From Monarcha castaneiventris obscurior (lineage: Eukaryota > Chordata > Aves > Passeriformes > Monarchidae), in NCBI GenBank assembly GCA_026261815.1, contig JAMPIT010000510.1, positions 16,030,001 to 16,094,000 of the forward strand: a DNA stretch of 64,000 nt, in the 5' to 3' direction. Positions 52,292 to 64,000 of this stretch are shown here, piece after piece (position 1 is the first letter of the stretch; each line of letters opens with the position of its first letter). The position numbers were made by a program, and so were the translations under genes. The notes beneath the pieces were generated by a model. It saw only the letters and a list, made by a program, of their open reading frames with translations. It was not told the DNA's origin and ran no database searches.

Positions 52292-55200
52292 TGATACGTT
52301 CAAGGAACTCATCATCTGGCTAATCCTCAAAGCCCTTGAAATTCTTCAGGGCATTGCTAACACCCAAGAAACAAGTTATTTAGGACACTGTAACTTGCAA
52401 TACCCTAACCCCACATGTCAGGGTCCTTATTTTCTGAAAGAATCATTGCTGACTAGTGATTCTTCTCAGTGATAATCTACAATCAGCCTTCTCTTAAAAC
52501 CAAGATTTGGTGAATTTGGGCAAGATAGCAAGGGCATGAGTGGGACTTTGAGGAGGATAGAAATAAGGTGACATTTCAAAACAGAAGTGGACAAAACAGT
52601 AAGTGTTGTCATTTCAGAGCAATCAAGGAAATAGAGGACAATGAAGACCATGACTCTTGAGAGACATTAGCACACTCAAGTAGGTCAGCTCATGCTCCTC
52701 TTCCCCATGGTACTCCCAGTGACAGTTAGATAATAGAAGTCTTTAAGGCCGTGATTTCCTTCTGGAAACATAATGGGTTGGCTGACATGTACTGGGGCAA
52801 TGTGACACTTCAGTCATCTTACTCCATTAGTGTTTTCTTGCCAAATTGCCTAATTACTGTTATTTTACCTCTCTTTACTTAAACCCATTGCTGAAAAACA
52901 AAGCCTACAATAAAAATTACCTAAACCAATCCACCACCCATGATAGCAAAGCTTTATGGCCAGTACATGATGGAATTTATTTTAAGAAATAACATGCTTC
53001 CTTCTAATTTAACCTTAATTCAAATAAGTATTCAAGCATAAAGAAGTTGGTGTTCTACTGAAAGTAGCTTCAGAAGGTGCTTCCTGTTAAGCATTGGCTT
53101 CATTCCTCTACTCAGTATGAGACATTTTCACATTTTCCTTAATCCAGGTTTAAGGAGTATAATTTTAAAGTTCAGGTGAACATTTTATATATGACAACAA
53201 AGAAAAATATCAATAATGCAGAATCTAACATCTCTTTTGCAATTTCTCAGATGTTAGAAATATATTTAAGATGATTATGCTATGCATGTTTGCATTCTCC
53301 CTTGGAAGTATGACTTTGGTTCAGATATTCAACTCATTGTTCAAATTTTCTCCCATTCCTTTACCATAACTGCCTGAGAAAACTCCTTTTATTATGTGCT
53401 TTTGTTATATAAGTAGCTGTCATTTAAGAAGGCCATTTTGTAGCCAAAGATGCCATGTTCAAGAACTCTTTCAGCCTCTTTTGCATATCATAAAGGTTCC
53501 TAAAATCCCAAAAACTTTCTGCTTTTTCTTTTATTTGTGTATTTATTTGTCATACATGCAACTACATTGCTCTTTGGTCTTAGGGAAATATTAAAATCAC
53601 AAGTGAGTTTAAAATTATGATCATGGTCAAAGTCATTTGAAATTACACCACCCTTATGTGAAATTTTACAAAATACAAAATAAAGCAATTGTGCCTTCTC
53701 ATCAATCATACATACATATAGATGATGTAACTTTAGAAAATTTGTCCCCTTAGTTTCAAGAGAATTATAGGACTCTGGCAGCTTCTTGTTTCTTCTCAAT
53801 AATTGAGCAGTTTATGAAAAATATATTGTGTTTACTTTTTCACTCTGATGCAGTCAATGCAATTACAAGTTGTAGAGAATCTAATCCAAAATCTTTTCAC
53901 TGTTGAGTATTTTAGAAAAATATGTAGTCCTGAAGCATTCATCTGTTTGCAATTATTGCCGTGATTGCAGCCACATCTGTCCTGTGTAATATAAAGTTTT
54001 CTTCGTTCTCTTTATAAGTACCTTTTTCTTGCAGTTTACAGACTCATATATATTGAATCTTCATGGAGGGAAGCAGTGAACCTCTGTTTTAAATATACTG
54101 CTATACTTGACAAGGTCTAAAATCTCACTGCGTCTCATTATAAGAATTCCTGCTTCTTTCCATTGCTGAGAAGTTGACTTTAAGAATGAAAATCAACTCT
54201 ACTGAATGGCATGTACAGTTTTTAAACCAAACCTCTTTTTTAATAGTTTGTAAAACATTCAGGGGCTGTTCTGAACAGGATTTTATAGAATTGCCAAAAA
54301 ACTGATTTCCATTTCAAGGTTATAGTACATCAAATAAAAAAAAAATCAGTGTTGGGAGTCTCTACTATAAGCAGAACTCTAGTGTACTATTAAATACTGA
54401 GTATGTTCAAGCTGTTAAGAATACTTCCAGTAAATCCCGTAAATTTCACTGAACATAAGGTAACAGATTTAACATTTTCTCTACTTAAGTCAACTGTGAA
54501 ACTAGGTGCTGTATTATGATGGAATGATTTCCCTGTTTATGGATGCCCCAATTGTATTCTGTGCCAAAATATTCATATTTATAGATCCTTACAGTTTTGT
54601 GGGTATATACATATAGAGCTTTATACACACAAATAAGAGAAGAGCACATGTTACGTGTAGAGAGAAATATCTATGTGCACTCTGTAACTGGCACATGGGA
54701 AAGGTTAATATTTGCTCTGGTGAGTGAAAGAGAAGGGCTATCCAAAGTTCAGGAATACAGCCTATTAAAGTGTCTATCTTGTGTGAACACACACAGAGTT
54801 ATATCACTATCTCCTTGGCTGGGAATATTTATCTCTCTGCTCTTGTTTATAAGATTTAAAAACTAAGTGACTGAGTCCAGCTCTTGGCCAAGTATGGCTT
54901 CTTTGCCACCCCAAACAGAGCAGAGCTGCAAACTTAATGGCAACCTACCAGGACATGGAAAGTTAAGAGGCAGTTACTTTTCTTGTGAATTTAGAGACTC
55001 CCAGGAGGTGGAGGCTTCTTAAAAGCCAGCAACTTCTGTCCATGGAGCTGACAGCCCTGACTTTGTGCAAACTTGGACACAGCTCCTACAAAGGTATTTT
55101 TTTCCTCAAGTCTAGTAGCAAATACAGGTTGACTAGGACTAATCTATTATCTTCCACTTTGTTTATTATCCAAAAGGAATTTTTTTTTGTAGGGTTTAAT

Positions 55201-55432
55201 GTAGAAGTTATAACTCATGCAATTAAAAGCACAGCAGTCTATTAGATTCATGTAAGTCTAACAATAACATTTTTAACTGATCCTCAGGTGAACTGCACAT
55301 GGCAGTTGTCAGGGAAAGCATCTGAAAGGAGGCAGGATACTCTTGTGCTACATGGTTTCAAAACCTCCTTAGAAACCTGCTTTTGACTGTAAAGACCAAA
55401 GGGTACATAATATAAAATGAAAATGTAGTCCA

Positions 55433-55590
55433 GAGAAGCTGTGCATGCCCCATCCCTGGAAGTGTTTGGGTTGGATGGGGCTTTGAGCAACCTGATCTAG
55501 TGAGTGTCATCCTCACTCCATGAAAAAGGGGGTGGAACTAGATAATCTTTGATGTTCCTTACAACCCAAACCTTTCTATGATTCTGTGAT
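55433..55590 (+). mobile_element. CR1 LINE fragment, 3' end
   Basis: The segment contains CR1 tail words: 'gccccatccctggaagtgtt', 'ggttggatggggctttgag', 'ggtggaactagataatcttt' and 'acaacccaaacc'. It ends with TTCTATGATTCTGTGA, two copies of the CR1 terminal octamer. That places the 3' end on the right and the element on the plus strand. Only about 160 bp of the tail survive. The octamer variation and small changes in the body indicate a moderately old copy. It overlaps the minus-strand frame at 55284-55490, which is a shadow. Confidence 0.94.
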
Positions 55591-58500
55591 ATGATCCCTC
55601 CGGATCCTGCTGGATGTTTCACAAGGCATCACTGTAGCAGCAGAAGCCTGGGAGCTGATTTATCCAGTTCCTTTCAGTGCTAGCTGGTAACTTATGCAGT
55701 GGAACTGGTAAATTGCTCGATCAAACAAGGATAAGTGCTAAGTGATACCAAGACACAATTAAGGAAATGCAAGGATTTGACTTGGGCTGCCAGGTCAGAA
55801 ATGAAGATGGCCAAAAGCTGCACACAAAGTAGATTTGCCAGCTTAAGTGAAGCCAGTAGCAGCTGTTCTGGAGAACAGGTAAAGTCCAGATTGATGTTTG
55901 CTGAGGTCCATAAAGCAGGCTCTTGTCATCATTTATTGCATGATCAATTTTTACAGATGTGTTCATGGTTCTTTCCTTTAATAGCCTAGTGCTTATCTCC
56001 TTGTTGTTTTACAATCATATATTCCATTTTTAATTATCATAATTATTTTACTGTGCCATACAAAACCTCCCAAACTATACAAGGTCTGTCCTAGTGCTGG
56101 ATGATAAACAAACCTGAGGGTATTGGGGTTCCTTCTCCAGATGTCTAAGCCTTGAATGCCAATAGAGAGAAGCTGAATAGTCCTCTTCAGGTAAATAACT
56201 TTATTGAAGTATACAAGAGGCTGTAACAACCTCTGAAACTCCTTTATTAAACGAAAGATCCTAAGTCATCATACCATGTTATCTCTGGACTGCTGAATCT
56301 GTTCCTAATCAGAGGGCTGTAGTTTCAAAAAGTAAAACAACTGAAACACTTCTCTCTCCCATTTTCCTCTGTTGCCTTATGAGGTTTCAGTAGTGGTCAG
56401 AAATGTGACAGTAAGTTTCCTATAATGCTGAAACCAAGGAGAGGACATATCCAAAATGTCTATTTCAGGTTTTACTAAACAAAAAATTAAAAAATTAAAA
56501 AAGTAAAGAAGTTGCTACAGGACTAAAGGTATAAACTGGAGAGATGAAAGCAATAGTAATTAACACCTGTTTGAAAGAAGGTTTAACAGCTGTTTAATTC
56601 CAAAAGATTAAGAAACTGTTCAAGTAAAACAGACTAAGAGGAAGTACACTGGGGAATAGACAAATACTGAACAGATTTCTAAGAGATTTTAGGAGTAGAT
56701 AATACCATGGTTTGCTGAAGGGGAAAGGGATCACTCCAAGTAGAAGATTTAAGATTGAATGGTACAGTAAAGCTATATCACAGTGAGTCAAAAAGGTACA
56801 AAAATCGCTTTCTCTGTCATTTCCTAGTGCCAAGGAGTGAAAGAGGTACTAGTAATTTAAGAAACAGTAGTTTTTAGGCCATACAATAAGTAGAGCTATT
56901 GAGCTGCACTGGTAGTGTAGCAGTACTGTTGTAATTTTATTATTAACTCTTCATTGCTTTCTGACCTATAGTATCTGGCACATTTAGACAGAAATCCTAT
57001 AGTAATTAATTTCTTTATAATTTCCTTAACCCCAGCCTACCTAAATAACTCAAAGTTTGCTTTGCCACTGACTTCAGCTGTGATATTACTTAAACTACTG
57101 AGTAGTTGTATAATGCCTTTGATATTTTAGCAGCAGTCAAGATGGAGAGACACTATGAGTGGTGGGACAAACTGGCTTACTGGAGTGTTGGCAGTAGAGG
57201 ATGGAACATTTTACCATATACCATTTTGGAGACTTCACATAAAAAAAATCAAAGGGGACATGAAAATGTCTTAAAATTTCCTGGGAAAGCACTTAGAAAA
57301 CAAGATATGATAATACCACTGGAGCCTTAAATAACACTATCTGAGTGACACCAAAAGTCAGCTATGTAGCATTGATGTAATTGCTGAACTGTGGCAGTCC
57401 TGGCAGCTTTTGAGAATCAAATGAATCATGTATTTGGGTGGTATAAGATTCTTAAGAGTATTTAATTTTCCCTAGCTGTTGAATAAGAAGCAACACAGAC
57501 CAAGAGCTGCACGGTGTCTTGGCAGTCAAGTAGGAGAGACTCCAAACAAAGAAAGAGTTGGAACAGATCCCTAAAAATGAATATACTGTACTGGAACAGA
57601 TAGATGAAGCTAGACAATGAAAACAATCTTTTTTTTTTTTTTTTTTTCCCCCAAATAAAATCAATTGAAAGTGAAAGACTACCATTTGAAGTGTCAAGTG
57701 ATCTTGATAATTTGTGTCTTTTTCTGTAAAAATTGTGTTGGTACTTTCTCTAGAAAAAAAAAGTGTTGATTTCCTGAGTGTCAGATATGTAAATCTCATT
57801 ACTTGTGCAATGTAACATAATGAATTTGCAAACTGTAGTGGATTACAATCTGGAGGATAGTAACTTGAACGAAGAAAATAGACAGTGTTGATGTTATTGG
57901 AAAATTTTCCACTGATTTGAATACAGTCACTGTCTTACTGCCTTCATCTAGATTTTTTTAAGCCTAGTAGCATGTGTTGAACAGTGGCAGAAAAAATGTA
58001 TCTATAGACAGGAGTACAGTAACAGAGTACCTTCACTTGCTCTACCTACTCAGCAGGGTCTTTCTTTGCCAGATACAGTTTCTCTGTGTTTTGCAGTCCT
58101 CTGTGGGTTTCTGTTTCATATAGTCATCTAGTCTTCTATGAAGCCCACAGAAAATTTTAGCATCTTCACAATCCTTCAGCAATGAATTCCTCAAGTAATT
58201 GCTTGAACTCTCATCAGCTCTTTCTTTTTCATGAGCCTGACTCTTACTGCCTGTTTCATTGCCTCTGGATCTCACAGCTGAAAAGCCAATGAACAATTAA
58301 TCCATGTCTGTCCTTTTCTTGACACCCATAATTACACAGACCTGCATTACACCTTCCATCTGTCCTTCTTTCACAGAGTGAAGATTTGTACCTTATTTAG
58401 TCATTCTGCTTCTGGAAGGTCTTCTGGACATTTAATCATTCTCCTGCCCTTGCCTGAAGGTTTTCTGGTGCTACTGGCTTAGTTTTTTGAGATAAGGAGC

Positions 58501-60090
58501 CTAGAAATGCGTGTTCAATCCTGCATGCCACTCTGAAACTACAGACACATACGCATTTGCATTAGTGTGAGTGAAGCAAATTCTGTTTGAAGGAAATACG
58601 CATAGTAATTAGAGGAAATTAATCTCAGCTTTTGGGAACCATGACTCCAGATTGTTTGCCCTGTCCCTTTTTATAAAAGAAGAGTTACAGAGTATTTCTC
58701 TTCTTTTCCTGAAGCAAACTTGGCAGAGGTAGCTGAGGCATGTAACTGGTCATAACTCATTTATGCATAGACAAGAAAGGAAGATTTATAAAATATCTTG
58801 TGCTTTGTTTATGTCCAACTATTTCAGTGCTGGGAGCATAACTTTTATTCTATTAATTGAAATAAAGATAGAACAGTGCTGTAAAACCTGAATCATTATC
58901 TTGTAGAAATGCTTGCCAATGCTAGTGATCAGTCCTTTTAGTTCCTGTACGTGTGTTAGAATTCTGCTTATTGCTCACTCTAGCATATGGATCTAATGGC
59001 AATCATAGAAGAAGTTTTGTTATTCACTTGAATTTTCATTCTCTGCCCAGCTGCACTTGGCATTCTGAGTTTGTTAAAAATGTATCTCAGGCTGTGGAAC
59101 TGTAGAATTTAAGAGAATAGGAATTTACTGAGTCATAAAATACTGAAAATAAGAGTTGGGAGACTACTCACTGAGCCATGCAGAATCCACTGTTCTTTTC
59201 TCTTTCACACTCTAAATACACATATCACAAAGTTAAAGTCCCTCTTTTTCTTCAGACTTCAAGTTCATCATTTAAGTGTATGTGTTTCTCTTCAAGACAT
59301 CCAAAGAAAATAAATCAGAGACCCTTTAACAAAAGGTTAACAGTTCAGTTGTTTTTCCAGTTTGTCTGTTGGGAAAAGGAGTCATCATTCAATGTCATTT
59401 CTCTCACACCTACCTGAAAATACAATTTATATTATAGGACTGTTGAGATGCATTTATAATCAAGTTCCCCTCACTTGGCAGTGACAGAAACATAGCCCAG
59501 CCATGGACTAGAGCAATTCTGGTTTTCACCAGAGTAATGTTTGAAAGCTCCACGCATGCCAAAGAGTGATGTCAATTCCTTAGCACTGAAAGGTGTTATC
59601 TTTGTTATTGTATATGAACAGCCAAAGCAGAGGGAAGCCTGAGTAGGCAGAAAGCCCATGGTCGATGCATTTCCAAACTTTGAGGAACTATTAAACTTGA
59701 ATGTGTGTCACTGTATTATAATGGATTTTTAATTACAAGCAATACAAAAATAATTTGATTCTGTCATGCTTCTCTGTGACAGAGCATTAGAGATGATAAT
59801 CTGGTAGTTCAGACATGCCACGAAGTCTGTAACTCATGTCACTGTTTAATCTGAATACAACACTGCTTTGTGTTTTTCATTTTGTCATGTTGCTGAGTTC
59901 TTTGCTCAGCAGCTGCACTGCAAAGCTTATTCTGCTCTTCATATGTTTTGGTACGGGATTGAAATATTCACTTGATTCCAGCAGTGCTCAGCATCTTGAT
60001 CTTACTGACATAGATCACATCCTTTGACAACCATGCAAACCCTCGGAATGTCACACATTCGCATTACTCTTTCAGAAAGAAAAAGACTCA
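55591..60090. other. AT-rich noncoding (intronic) DNA
   Basis: Only short frames and a run of 19 T at 57629-57647. Nothing assignable. The minus frame of 115 codons at 57452-57799 depends on that T run. Confidence 0.5.
57629..57647. repeat. Poly(T) tract
   Basis: A run of 19 T followed by CCCCC. It encodes the Lys run of a minus-strand frame, which is not a gene. Confidence 0.85.
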
Positions 60091-60094
60091 GCCT

Positions 60095-60845
60095 GCATTG
60101 GTTCATTTGGGTCCTTACCACAGGCTGCAGTCCTTCATATACTACTCCAGCATGGGTCCCTTCCATGGGTTGCAGTCCTACAGGAAAAGGCTTCTCCACT
60201 GTGGGTCCCTCACTGGGTCACAAGTTCTGCCAGCAAACATGCTCCAGTGTGTTCTCCTCTCTTTATGGGACTGCAGGTCCTTCCAGGAGCCTGGTCTTGT
60301 GCAGGCTTCCCCCAGGGTCATGGGCTCCTTTGGGCACATCCACCTGCCCTAGTGTGGGTCTCCTCCACAGACTGCAGGTGGGTCTCTTGCACCCCCATGG
60401 ACCTCCCAGAGCTGTGGAGCACAGCTGCTTCACCATGGTCTGCACCAGGGGCTGCAGGGGAATCTCTGAGCCAGCACCTGGAGCACCTCCTCCTCCTCCT
60501 CCTCCTCCTCCTCCTCCTCCTCCTCCTCCTCCTCCTCCTCCTCCTCCTCCTCCTCCTCCTCCTCCTCCTCTCCACTGACCTTGGTGTCTGCAGGGCTGTG
60601 CCTCTCGCTCCTCTCTCCAGCTGCTGTGGTGTAGCAATTCTTCCCCTTCCTAAATATGTTCTCACAGAGATGTTACCACTGTCATTGATGGGCTGGGCCT
60701 TGGCCAGCAGTCGGTCCACTTGGGACTGGCTGGCACTGGCTCTGTTGGGCATGAGGGAAGCTTCTGGCATCCTCTCACAGAAGCCACCACTGCAGTTTCC
60801 CCCCACCCCCATGAAAATCTTGTCATGCAAACCTGCTACAGCCCA
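60095..60845 (-). mobile_element. LTR-like retrotransposon fragment, same family as 4.0-4.5 kb
   Basis: Read on the minus strand, the element begins near 60845 with GGTTTGCATGACAAGATTTT, close to the start of the 4-kb copy. It then passes 'agaagcttccctcatgccc', 'acatatttaggaagggg' and 'ctgcagacaccaaggtcag'. It continues as degenerate units with 'cccatggaagggaccc' and 'ctgcagcc' words like those at 4.2-4.35 kb. The plus-strand frames of 184 and 201 codons and the minus-strand frames of 124 and 170 codons are this repeat read in different phases: the CTC tract gives poly-Pro, poly-Leu, poly-Gly or poly-Arg. It has no gag or pol sequence. Family name uncertain; ends approximate. Confidence 0.65.
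60486..60573. repeat. (CTC)n / (GAG)n triplet expansion, about 29 units
   Basis: A perfect CTC tract of 88 bp lies inside the LTR-like element. The flanks ('gagca' on the left, 'tccactgaccttggtgtctg' on the right) are element sequence, so the tract grew within the element after or during insertion. The purine strand (GGA)n can form tetrad structures. Expected to be length-polymorphic. Confidence 0.97.
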
Positions 60846-62616
60846 AGCTTAGCTCCCCTAAACTCACTGTACTGGCTCAAAACCAGCACTTCTTACATTG
60901 CATCTTAGTCTCCCTCCAATTAAAAGGTCTCATTTCTGATTCACCAGTTTCTTTCTTTTCTTCTTGATGTCATTGTACTTATCTGCAATGGTCCAAAGCA
61001 GATGTTGCTTACCCTGAAGAATCACATTTTCTAATGGCATAGTTATTATTAATAAAAGCACATTATAACAGAGGGATCAACCCGTGATTAGTTACATCTT
61101 ATCTAGTTTTATGAACATGAATAAAGAAATAGACATCCAAAATTTTAGTTATTCATTGGTGTAAAATTAAAAGTAAGCATTTTTTCATTTTAAGGCTGCT
61201 TGGGATGAAAAAGCATTTACACATATATTTTGGATTATCAATAGAAATTATTATCTTGTTCATGAGAATCAAGAGTGAGTCATAAAGAAACAGGGGAAGA
61301 GAGAATTCCTATCAGCCAGACAAGATAGACCTCTCGGCTCCACACGCACTGCTAGAAGCGTATCTAATGAAGGAACAAACCACAAGGCAGACATTGGAAA
61401 TATATTCCCAAGCAAGGCATCTAGACCTTGCAATTGCCAAGTATGGTCTGTTTATACTCATCATAAATGTTAATGCTATGACTAGAAGAGAAAAGGGAAG
61501 AAGAGGGCAGGAAAACCAGCAGGAGTCATAACAGTGGCAGAACATGGAGTAAGTCATTCTTAATGAAATGGACTGCTTATTTTACTGGAGATGAGCCTGT
61601 ATCTCATTCTCATCATTAGACTATGCATTTGAAAGGTGTAAATAATAACTATGGTCTTGGAAAAAATTATCATACTTTATAAAGGGACATAAAAACTACA
61701 GATGGGCATGGTTGGGCTGCACATTTCATGTAGCTGGCTGTAACAACAAAAAATACCAAAAGGAAGAGTCATAACCCATGCTGAGTTAATGGTGGGACTC
61801 AGTGATCTCATCTTCCATGAGTCTATAATTTGAATTTTTTGTAGTACTTTTGGTATGTGGTCAGAAAAGTTAAGAACTAAAAGACAATATATATAAAAGG
61901 TACTGCCAGGAGTTACTTCCAAAACAGAGGCTGCAGCAGACTTACATCAGTGAACTGTATAAGAAAGCACTGTAGTATGTGGGTGTTGCTACTTCTGCAA
62001 TATTTATAGGCAATAAATACTACTCACTTTTGCTTAAGGAAGAATACTTAAAATTGCAAAATAGTTGTTGTAGTGTAACCAAGAAGCCAACTTTTAGAAA
62101 TGGTACTACATTGCTTGTTGTTAATAGCTAAAGAATCTAACATTTAACAATTGGTTTTTACGGAGAAAATTTCTAGATCTTTTAGCCCAAGGCATATTTA
62201 AATATGCAGAAAAAAAAATGCTTGCAATGAGAAAAAGTTTAAAAATTCATAAAGCTTTATTTGAAAATAATCACATCTGTGCTGTTCACACAGGTGATAC
62301 TAAGTACCAGAACACACCTGGTTCCTAAAAAAAAAAGTAATTTTTTTCAATTGAAATGTCTTTCCTAAGGGGAGTGCTGGTTCATGAAATTGATACCATC
62401 CAATTAGTCTGGATGAAGAGATTAATTTTGTGTAGAGCTTCCTTTCATTAACAATTGTTACAGAAGGCCGGCATTTTTCTTGCGTAGAGTTACCTCTCAA
62501 TAACTGTTTATCTCTGAATGTTTTAGCTTAATATTCAAAATTGTTTCAACTATTTCATAACAGCATCTGTTCAGAAATTCTGAAAATCTCTCTGTGTTTT
62601 TTGTTTAATTCATAAA
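60846..62616. other. AT-rich noncoding (intronic) DNA
   Basis: No exon, RNA gene or recognisable element; the short minus-strand frames (81 codons) carry no motif. Confidence 0.5.
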
Positions 62617-63213
62617 ATGATAGAATCATAAAATGGTTTGGGTTGGAAGGGACCTTAAAATCACCTAGTTCCAACCCCCCTGCTATGGGCAGGGACACCT
62701 TCCACTAGACCAGGTTGCTCAAAGCCTGGCCTTGAACATATCCAGGGGTGTGGCATCCCCAGCTTCTCTGAACAACCTGTTCCAGTGCCTCACAACCTCA
62801 TATTGAAGCATTTCTTCCAAATATCTAATCTAAACCTACCTTCCTGCAGTTTAAAGGCATTACTTCTTGTCCTGTGGCTATCTGCCCATGTAAAAAATCA
62901 TTCTCCAGCTTTCTTATTAGCTCCCTTTAAGTACTGACAGACTGCAAAGAGGTCTGCCCTAAGCCTCCTCTTCTCCAGGCTGAACAGCCCCAACTCTCCC
63001 AGCCTCTCTTCGTAGAACAGAGCTCCACCCCTGTGATCATGTTAATAGCCCATCTCTGGGCCTGCTCTAGCAGATCCATGCTTTTCCTGTGCAGGGAACC
63101 CCAGAGTTAGATTCAGCACTCAAGGTGGGGTTTCAGGAGAGGGGAATAAAGGGGCAGCACCACCTCCCTCATCATGCTGGTCATGACTCTTTTGATAAAG
63201 TCCAGGATTACCC
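62617..63213 (-). mobile_element. CR1 LINE fragment, about 600 bp of 3' end
   Basis: The left edge has GATAGAATCATAAAATGG and then GTTTGGGTTGGAAGGGACCT, the best-known antisense CR1 tail. The rest follows CR1 in order: 'ccaggttgctcaaagcc', 'cctgttccagtgcctcac', 'cttcttgtcctgtggc', 'ccaggctgaacagccccaac', 'ctgggcctgctctagcag' and finally 'tcatgctggtcatgactc' near 63190. The 3' end is to the left, so the element is on the minus strand and 5'-truncated. It covers the 3' UTR and perhaps the last part of ORF2, but no open frame remains. The minus-strand 74-codon frame at 63120-63344 straddles its edge and is not a gene. Confidence 0.96.
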
Positions 63214-64000
63214 CAAAATAATGAGGCATATGTAAGTACCACACCATGTATGTAGTGTTTCAAAGGAAAACTCTGCCTTATAAAGTGGCCACAGCAGGTG
63301 GTCTCATATAAGCACAAACATTCATAGTTGAACAGAATCTTCAAACTTTGGTAACTAACAGTAGCTATGATTTATACAGCTCTTTTTTTTTTTTTTAAAT
63401 AGGTAACACAAGGATTTTTGATCCAGACCAATATGTCTGTGTGCATTTTGGATGTATGTATGAAAAGGTCCAATGTCTTCACCCTAAAAGCTTTCTAATT
63501 TGTAAATGTTGACTTCCATTTGATTTTTGAACCAGGTCAGTCTTCAGTTTCTTCATGAAGTTCAGCAGGGGCAATATTGGCCTTTTTTTCTCCTAGCTGG
63601 AATGAGAGTAGCATCTCTTCTGTATGCAGCTCTTGTCCCAGGTGAAATCGGTTTCACAGTCCTAATTCTGTGAGTCACTGGGCAACGTGACTCACCCAAT
63701 ATCACCCAACGGTATCTTGAGTTCCAGCCCGATGCTTGGCTCACCAGGTAACTGAACAGAAGTACAGCTATTCTGAAATCTTTTGTTCCCCTTCCTAAGA
63801 GTCTCTCCTAAGCATGTTATATAAGCATGTTCTCACCAGCACAAGATCAACTGTGACTATATAGGAGTGTATATTTAGTTCTGCGATGTGGGGCTGCTTG
63901 CCAGAGTTTTCTTACTCAGTTTTGCAACATCTATCGCTTTTTGGCCCTTTGAATGGAGGTGAAGGGGGTACAAGCCATTCTTCTGGAAATAAAACATATT
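63214..64000. other. Noncoding (intronic) DNA to window end
   Basis: Includes a run of about 14 T at 63383-63396 and a slightly GC-richer stretch at 63540-63760. No exon or element is recognised. Confidence 0.5.

Larger units (their letters stand above)
44791..55432. other. AT-rich noncoding (intronic) DNA
   Basis: No element or exon is identified. Short tandem repeats occur at 47541-47569 and 52270-52291. The 110-codon plus frame at 47614-47946 and others of 60-100 codons show no known motif or exon signals. Confidence 0.5.
44172..64000 (+). other. Probable intron 1 of the CpG-island gene
   Basis: From the donor to the window end I find no exon with matching acceptor, coding frame and donor. 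Frames are short and in AT-rich DNA, apart from those in repeats. A long first intron fits a gene with a CpG-island first exon. The acceptor would lie beyond the window, so this assignment is inference. If the donor is not used, this is simply intergenic DNA. Confidence 0.4.

Noticed and set aside
60024..60852. Frames of 124-201 codons with poly-Pro, poly-Leu, poly-Gly or poly-Arg
   Set aside because: All come from the CTC tract and the surrounding mobile element read in different phases.
1..64000. CRISPR arrays, operons, prophage, integrons
   Set aside because: The sequence is vertebrate nuclear DNA, with CR1 elements, a CpG island and no dense coding; no spaced direct repeats of CRISPR type were seen.

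Overview
This window is avian genomic DNA, most likely from a songbird. The bird call rests on three fragments of CR1 LINE, the dominant bird retrotransposon. Each shows the CR1 3' terminus of ATTCTATG-like octamers and its conserved tail. The songbird refinement is weaker: it rests on LTR-type repeats that resemble passerine families and that I recognise only by general look. There is no prokaryotic, plasmid or phage content, and no CRISPR array or operon.

Layout. From 1 to about 42.4 kb the DNA is AT-rich, with no coding exon I can defend. It holds dispersed repeats: an LTR-like element at 3.98-4.50 kb, a solo LTR near 11.2-11.5 kb, a CR1 fragment at 12.46-12.72 kb, and another LTR near 31.9-32.3 kb. 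It also holds simple repeats, including a 102-bp GGAA microsatellite at 18.0 kb and a short interstitial telomere-type CCCTAA tract at 30.45 kb. Every reading frame here is short, and none shows a recognisable protein family.

From about 42.4 to 44.8 kb the composition changes sharply to a CpG island with GC boxes and G-rich runs. About 200 bp past its densest part, the + strand carries a strong splice donor (CAA|GTAAGT, exon end 44171). The best reading is a CpG-island promoter and first exon of a gene transcribed on the + strand. The exon has several short upstream ORFs. A last ATG (44103) opens a 23-codon frame running uninterrupted to the donor in phase 0. I do not recognise the peptide, so the gene is not named; the exon may be wholly 5' UTR.

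From 44.17 kb to the window end the sequence looks like intron 1 of that gene, with the rest of the gene beyond the window. It contains a second CpG-rich patch (44.43-44.79 kb), two CR1 fragments (55.43-55.59 and 62.62-63.21 kb), and a reverse-oriented relative of the 4-kb LTR-like element at 60.1-60.85 kb. That relative carries an 88-bp CTC/GAG triplet expansion.

I found no convincing novel biological system. The items most worth a second look are the unidentified CpG-island gene start with its uORF series, the triplet expansion inside the mobile element, the interstitial telomeric tract, and a three-copy TAAT-core motif near 4.8-4.96 kb.
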